From Clostridiales bacterium (GTDB lineage Bacteria; Bacillota; Clostridia; Saccharofermentanales; Saccharofermentanaceae), in assembly GCA_017551625.1 (NCBI GenBank), contig JAFZLF010000017.1, forward strand, positions 1 to 61,433: a DNA stretch of 61,433 nt, read 5' to 3'. Under the pieces are notes generated by a model. It was not told the DNA's origin. It was given only the letters and a program-made list of their open reading frames with translations, and did not search any database. Shown here piece after piece: positions 59,758 to 61,433 of this stretch (its first letter is position 1; every line of letters starts with the position of its first letter). A program made the translations under genes and the position numbers.

Positions 59758-61251
59758 ATGAGTGATGTGGAGAGATTAAAAGATATTATCAGATTTGAGA
59801 TTGAACCCGGATACTTCGATCGTGATTACAGCGAGGACTCCTTTGAAGGTGTATATAAAGTTGCCTATCAAGATCTTATTGAAGCATGCAAAAACATGCT
59901 CAGACTTAAAGTTGGTTTTGAGACCTACGACGATTGGTACTACTATGTCACAGAAACGCTAAGTGAAAACTATGAAAATGCTTCTGACAGAGAACATTGG
60001 CGTGTTGCCCTTTGGGGTGAAACTGATACCGATATGCTTCAAATCCTTTACTATGCGCTGCAAGCGGTAAGTTATGACGAGTATTTGTTTGAGTATCCCA
60101 GTACTTTAACTGATATGTTATCCCAGATAGTAGGCCTTGCAGAAGACCACGAGTATAACAAAGGTCGTGATGTAAGCGAATGGAGAATAAGCCAGTTGCA
60201 TAGAAACATTCTTATCCGTGCTTTCGATGAAAAAGTTAAGCATATGACAGCTCCTCAAAAGGCACGCTACATAAGCATAATCAATGAGGAATGTGAGAAG
60301 GAAAAGATTGAGGCAATGCGCCTTAAGGGTTATTCCTGTTATGGTGGTAATGATTTATATGAATGCGACTGGGAAGAGTCCAGAAAACTGATTACAAGAC
60401 TCTTTGAACTTACTGAGTATCCGCAGTATGCAAATACACTGGGTTATATCTACTATTACGGACGCTGCAACGGCGGAGTGCCTGAATACGAGAAAGCATT
60501 CCAGTATTATTCAATCGGGGCAGCAAATGACCTTTTGGAGTCTATGTACAAACTGGCTGATATGTTCAAGGGAGGAAAGGGCTGCATTAAATCTGAGCGG
60601 ACATCTGATCATATAATTGAAAAACTGTATGAAGATGTCAGGCCTAGATTTCTTAATGGAAGTGATGCCAATTTTGCAGATATCGCCCTGAGGAAAGCTG
60701 CAATCAAACAAAGATATGAAGATTACTATACTGCATATAAACACTATCTTGAAGCTGACTGTGCCATTAAGAAGAGACTCAAAAAGAATGACTTTTTTGG
60801 ATATGTTAAGGTTCAGGAGAACATAACTAAATCTCTTGATGAGGTTAAAGACCTAATGTCTGACGGTTTCTTTGTTGATGAGCTTGAAATAACTCATCCA
60901 TATAACCTGTTTGATCTTCTCGATGATGAACACGAACTAAAGATCGTCATAAAGGAAATAGGCGAGAACCGCTACAGATTCAAGTTTATGACTACGAAAA
61001 AGAGCAAGTTTAAAAATCTTTTCCTGATTTATCCTGAACTGGATGGCTATGTTTTTGCTGATGCTTTTGAGTGCGAGGTGACAACAGATAAGCCAATATA
61101 CTATTACAACGACAAAGCAGAAGAGATAACTGTTAATGGTCTTGTCGGTAAGGTTCCTGGAGAATTCATATTCTGCTATGAGGGTGAAGATGTATTTTTC
61201 TTGAGCGGGGCAAAGTTTATTGTGAAAAAAGATGATCTTAGTGTTCGATAA
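59758..61251 (+). CDS. Sel1/TPR-like accessory protein
   Basis: A 497-residue protein with AT-rich codon use, unlike the core genes. N-terminal 200 residues are helical and unrecognised. A short run of Sel1-like repeats (TLGYIYYYGRCNGGVPEYEKAFQYYSIGA and following LADMFKGGKGC) lies near 220-300. The last 120 residues are beta-rich (RYRFKFMTTKKSKFKN). The ATG follows AGAAGGAGG. KptA begins 39 bp downstream, likely the same transcript. Sel1 proteins are often partners in signalling or RNA-linked operons; a direct partnership with KptA is inference. Confidence 0.75.
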   Translation: MSDVERLKDIIRFEIEPGYFDRDYSEDSFEGVYKVAYQDLIEACKNMLRLKVGFETYDDWYYYVTETLSENYENASDREHWRVALWGETDTDMLQILYYALQAVSYDEYLFEYPSTLTDMLSQIVGLAEDHEYNKGRDVSEWRISQLHRNILIRAFDEKVKHMTAPQKARYISIINEECEKEKIEAMRLKGYSCYGGNDLYECDWEESRKLITRLFELTEYPQYANTLGYIYYYGRCNGGVPEYEKAFQYYSIGAANDLLESMYKLADMFKGGKGCIKSERTSDHIIEKLYEDVRPRFLNGSDANFADIALRKAAIKQRYEDYYTAYKHYLEADCAIKKRLKKNDFFGYVKVQENITKSLDEVKDLMSDGFFVDELEITHPYNLFDLLDDEHELKIVIKEIGENRYRFKFMTTKKSKFKNLFLIYPELDGYVFADAFECEVTTDKPIYYYNDKAEEITVNGLVGKVPGEFIFCYEGEDVFFLSGAKFIVKKDDLSVR

Positions 61252-61290
61252 TATAAGTTTTATATGTAATGCAGATTTGTGGAGATAAAT

Positions 61291-61433
61291 ATGAGTCTTA
61301 AAGAAACAAGCAAATTTATATCACTGATACTTAGACACAAGCCTGAAGTGATAGGTATATCTCTTGATGAGCATGGTTGGGCTAATGTCGATGAGTTAAT
61401 TGCTGGTATATCGAAGACGCAGCCTATTGATAT
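61291..61433 (+). CDS. kptA: RNA 2'-phosphotransferase KptA/Tpt1 (partial, N-terminus)
   Basis: First 47 codons of a Tpt1/KptA enzyme, which in eukaryotes removes a splice-junction 2'-phosphate by transfer to NAD+ (giving ADP-ribose 1'',2''-cyclic phosphate). The N-terminus [20 protein letters not shown] and GWANVDELI match the family, including the Arg-His of the RHKPE motif that lies in the active site. GGAGATAAAT precedes the ATG. Truncated by the window edge. Bacteria have no known 2'-phosphate splicing substrate, so role is open. Linked to an accessory island. Confidence 0.88.
   Translation, partial: MSLKETSKFISLILRHKPEVIGISLDEHGWANVDELIAGISKTQPID

Overview
The window is a piece of a Bacillota (Firmicutes) chromosome, probably an anaerobic Clostridia-type bacterium, and it contains the replication origin. 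The evidence is a dnaA-oriC-dnaN-recF-remB-gyrB block, Gram-positive envelope genes (sortase, MurT/GatD lipid II amidation, an LtaS-like sulfatase), gatCAB and several Cys-anchored lipoproteins. I cannot name a genus. Left of dnaA the housekeeping genes all run leftward; many right of it run rightward, as expected if replication forks diverge near 11 kb.

Layout. 1-3570: AT-rich accessory stretch with a tyrosine integrase, a small membrane protein (DUF3784-like), two tiny ORFs and a DUF4143 ATPase, ending at tRNA-Ser(UGA). 3.7-12.4 kb: parB-parA, two perfect parS sites, gyrB, remB, recF, dnaN, oriC, dnaA. The order is unusual: parAB follows gyrB, and a sortase-MurT-GatD operon (12.5-15.6 kb) occupies the place where rpmH/rnpA often lie. 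15.7-23.1 kb: PAS-GGDEF diguanylate cyclase, citramalate/isopropylmalate synthase, and an operon of a cytosolic-looking L,D-transpeptidase, a zinc-ribbon Ser/Thr kinase and a lipoprotein. 23.2-27.7 kb: HAD hydrolase, a 50-bp tandem repeat, a TetR-flavodoxin operon with two operators, a bacterial PARG, a helical-repeat protein and a toxin-antitoxin remnant. 27.9-39.1 kb: membrane protein plus papain-like lipoprotein, a further lipoprotein, a MurD-CapA fusion, a solute-binding-like lipoprotein, MATE and CDF transporters. 39.2-48.1 kb: gatCAB, Sel1 protein, TrmL, LtaS-like enzyme. 48.1-59.6 kb: degenerate PAS-GGDEF protein, HAD/P-loop fusion plus carboxynorspermidine synthase-like enzyme, YfhO-like protein, CNNM/CorC protein, UppP, DUF2809 protein with an HEYGH motif, guaA. 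59.6 kb to the end: a second AT-rich accessory segment at the guaA 3' end, with a Sel1-like protein and the start of a KptA RNA 2'-phosphotransferase.

Functional theme. Much of the core is cell-envelope work: lipid II amidation, Mur ligase/CapA, glycerol-phosphate polymer synthesis, undecaprenyl phosphate recycling, sortase, L,D-transpeptidase and a sensor-type kinase. The two AT-rich ends look like mobile-element insertions at classic integration targets (a tRNA 3' end and the guaA 3' end). Both have short direct repeats of 11-bp period next to an inverted repeat, like arm-type and core-type sites of tyrosine recombinases.

The most promising unexplained items are the MurD-CapA fusion, the guaA-linked Sel1/KptA pair, paired palindromes before the DUF4143 ATPase, a near-identical 24-bp palindromic element at two distant loci, the TetR operator filling a promoter spacer, and the 50-bp tandem repeat. 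All calls are by eye; no database search was run.
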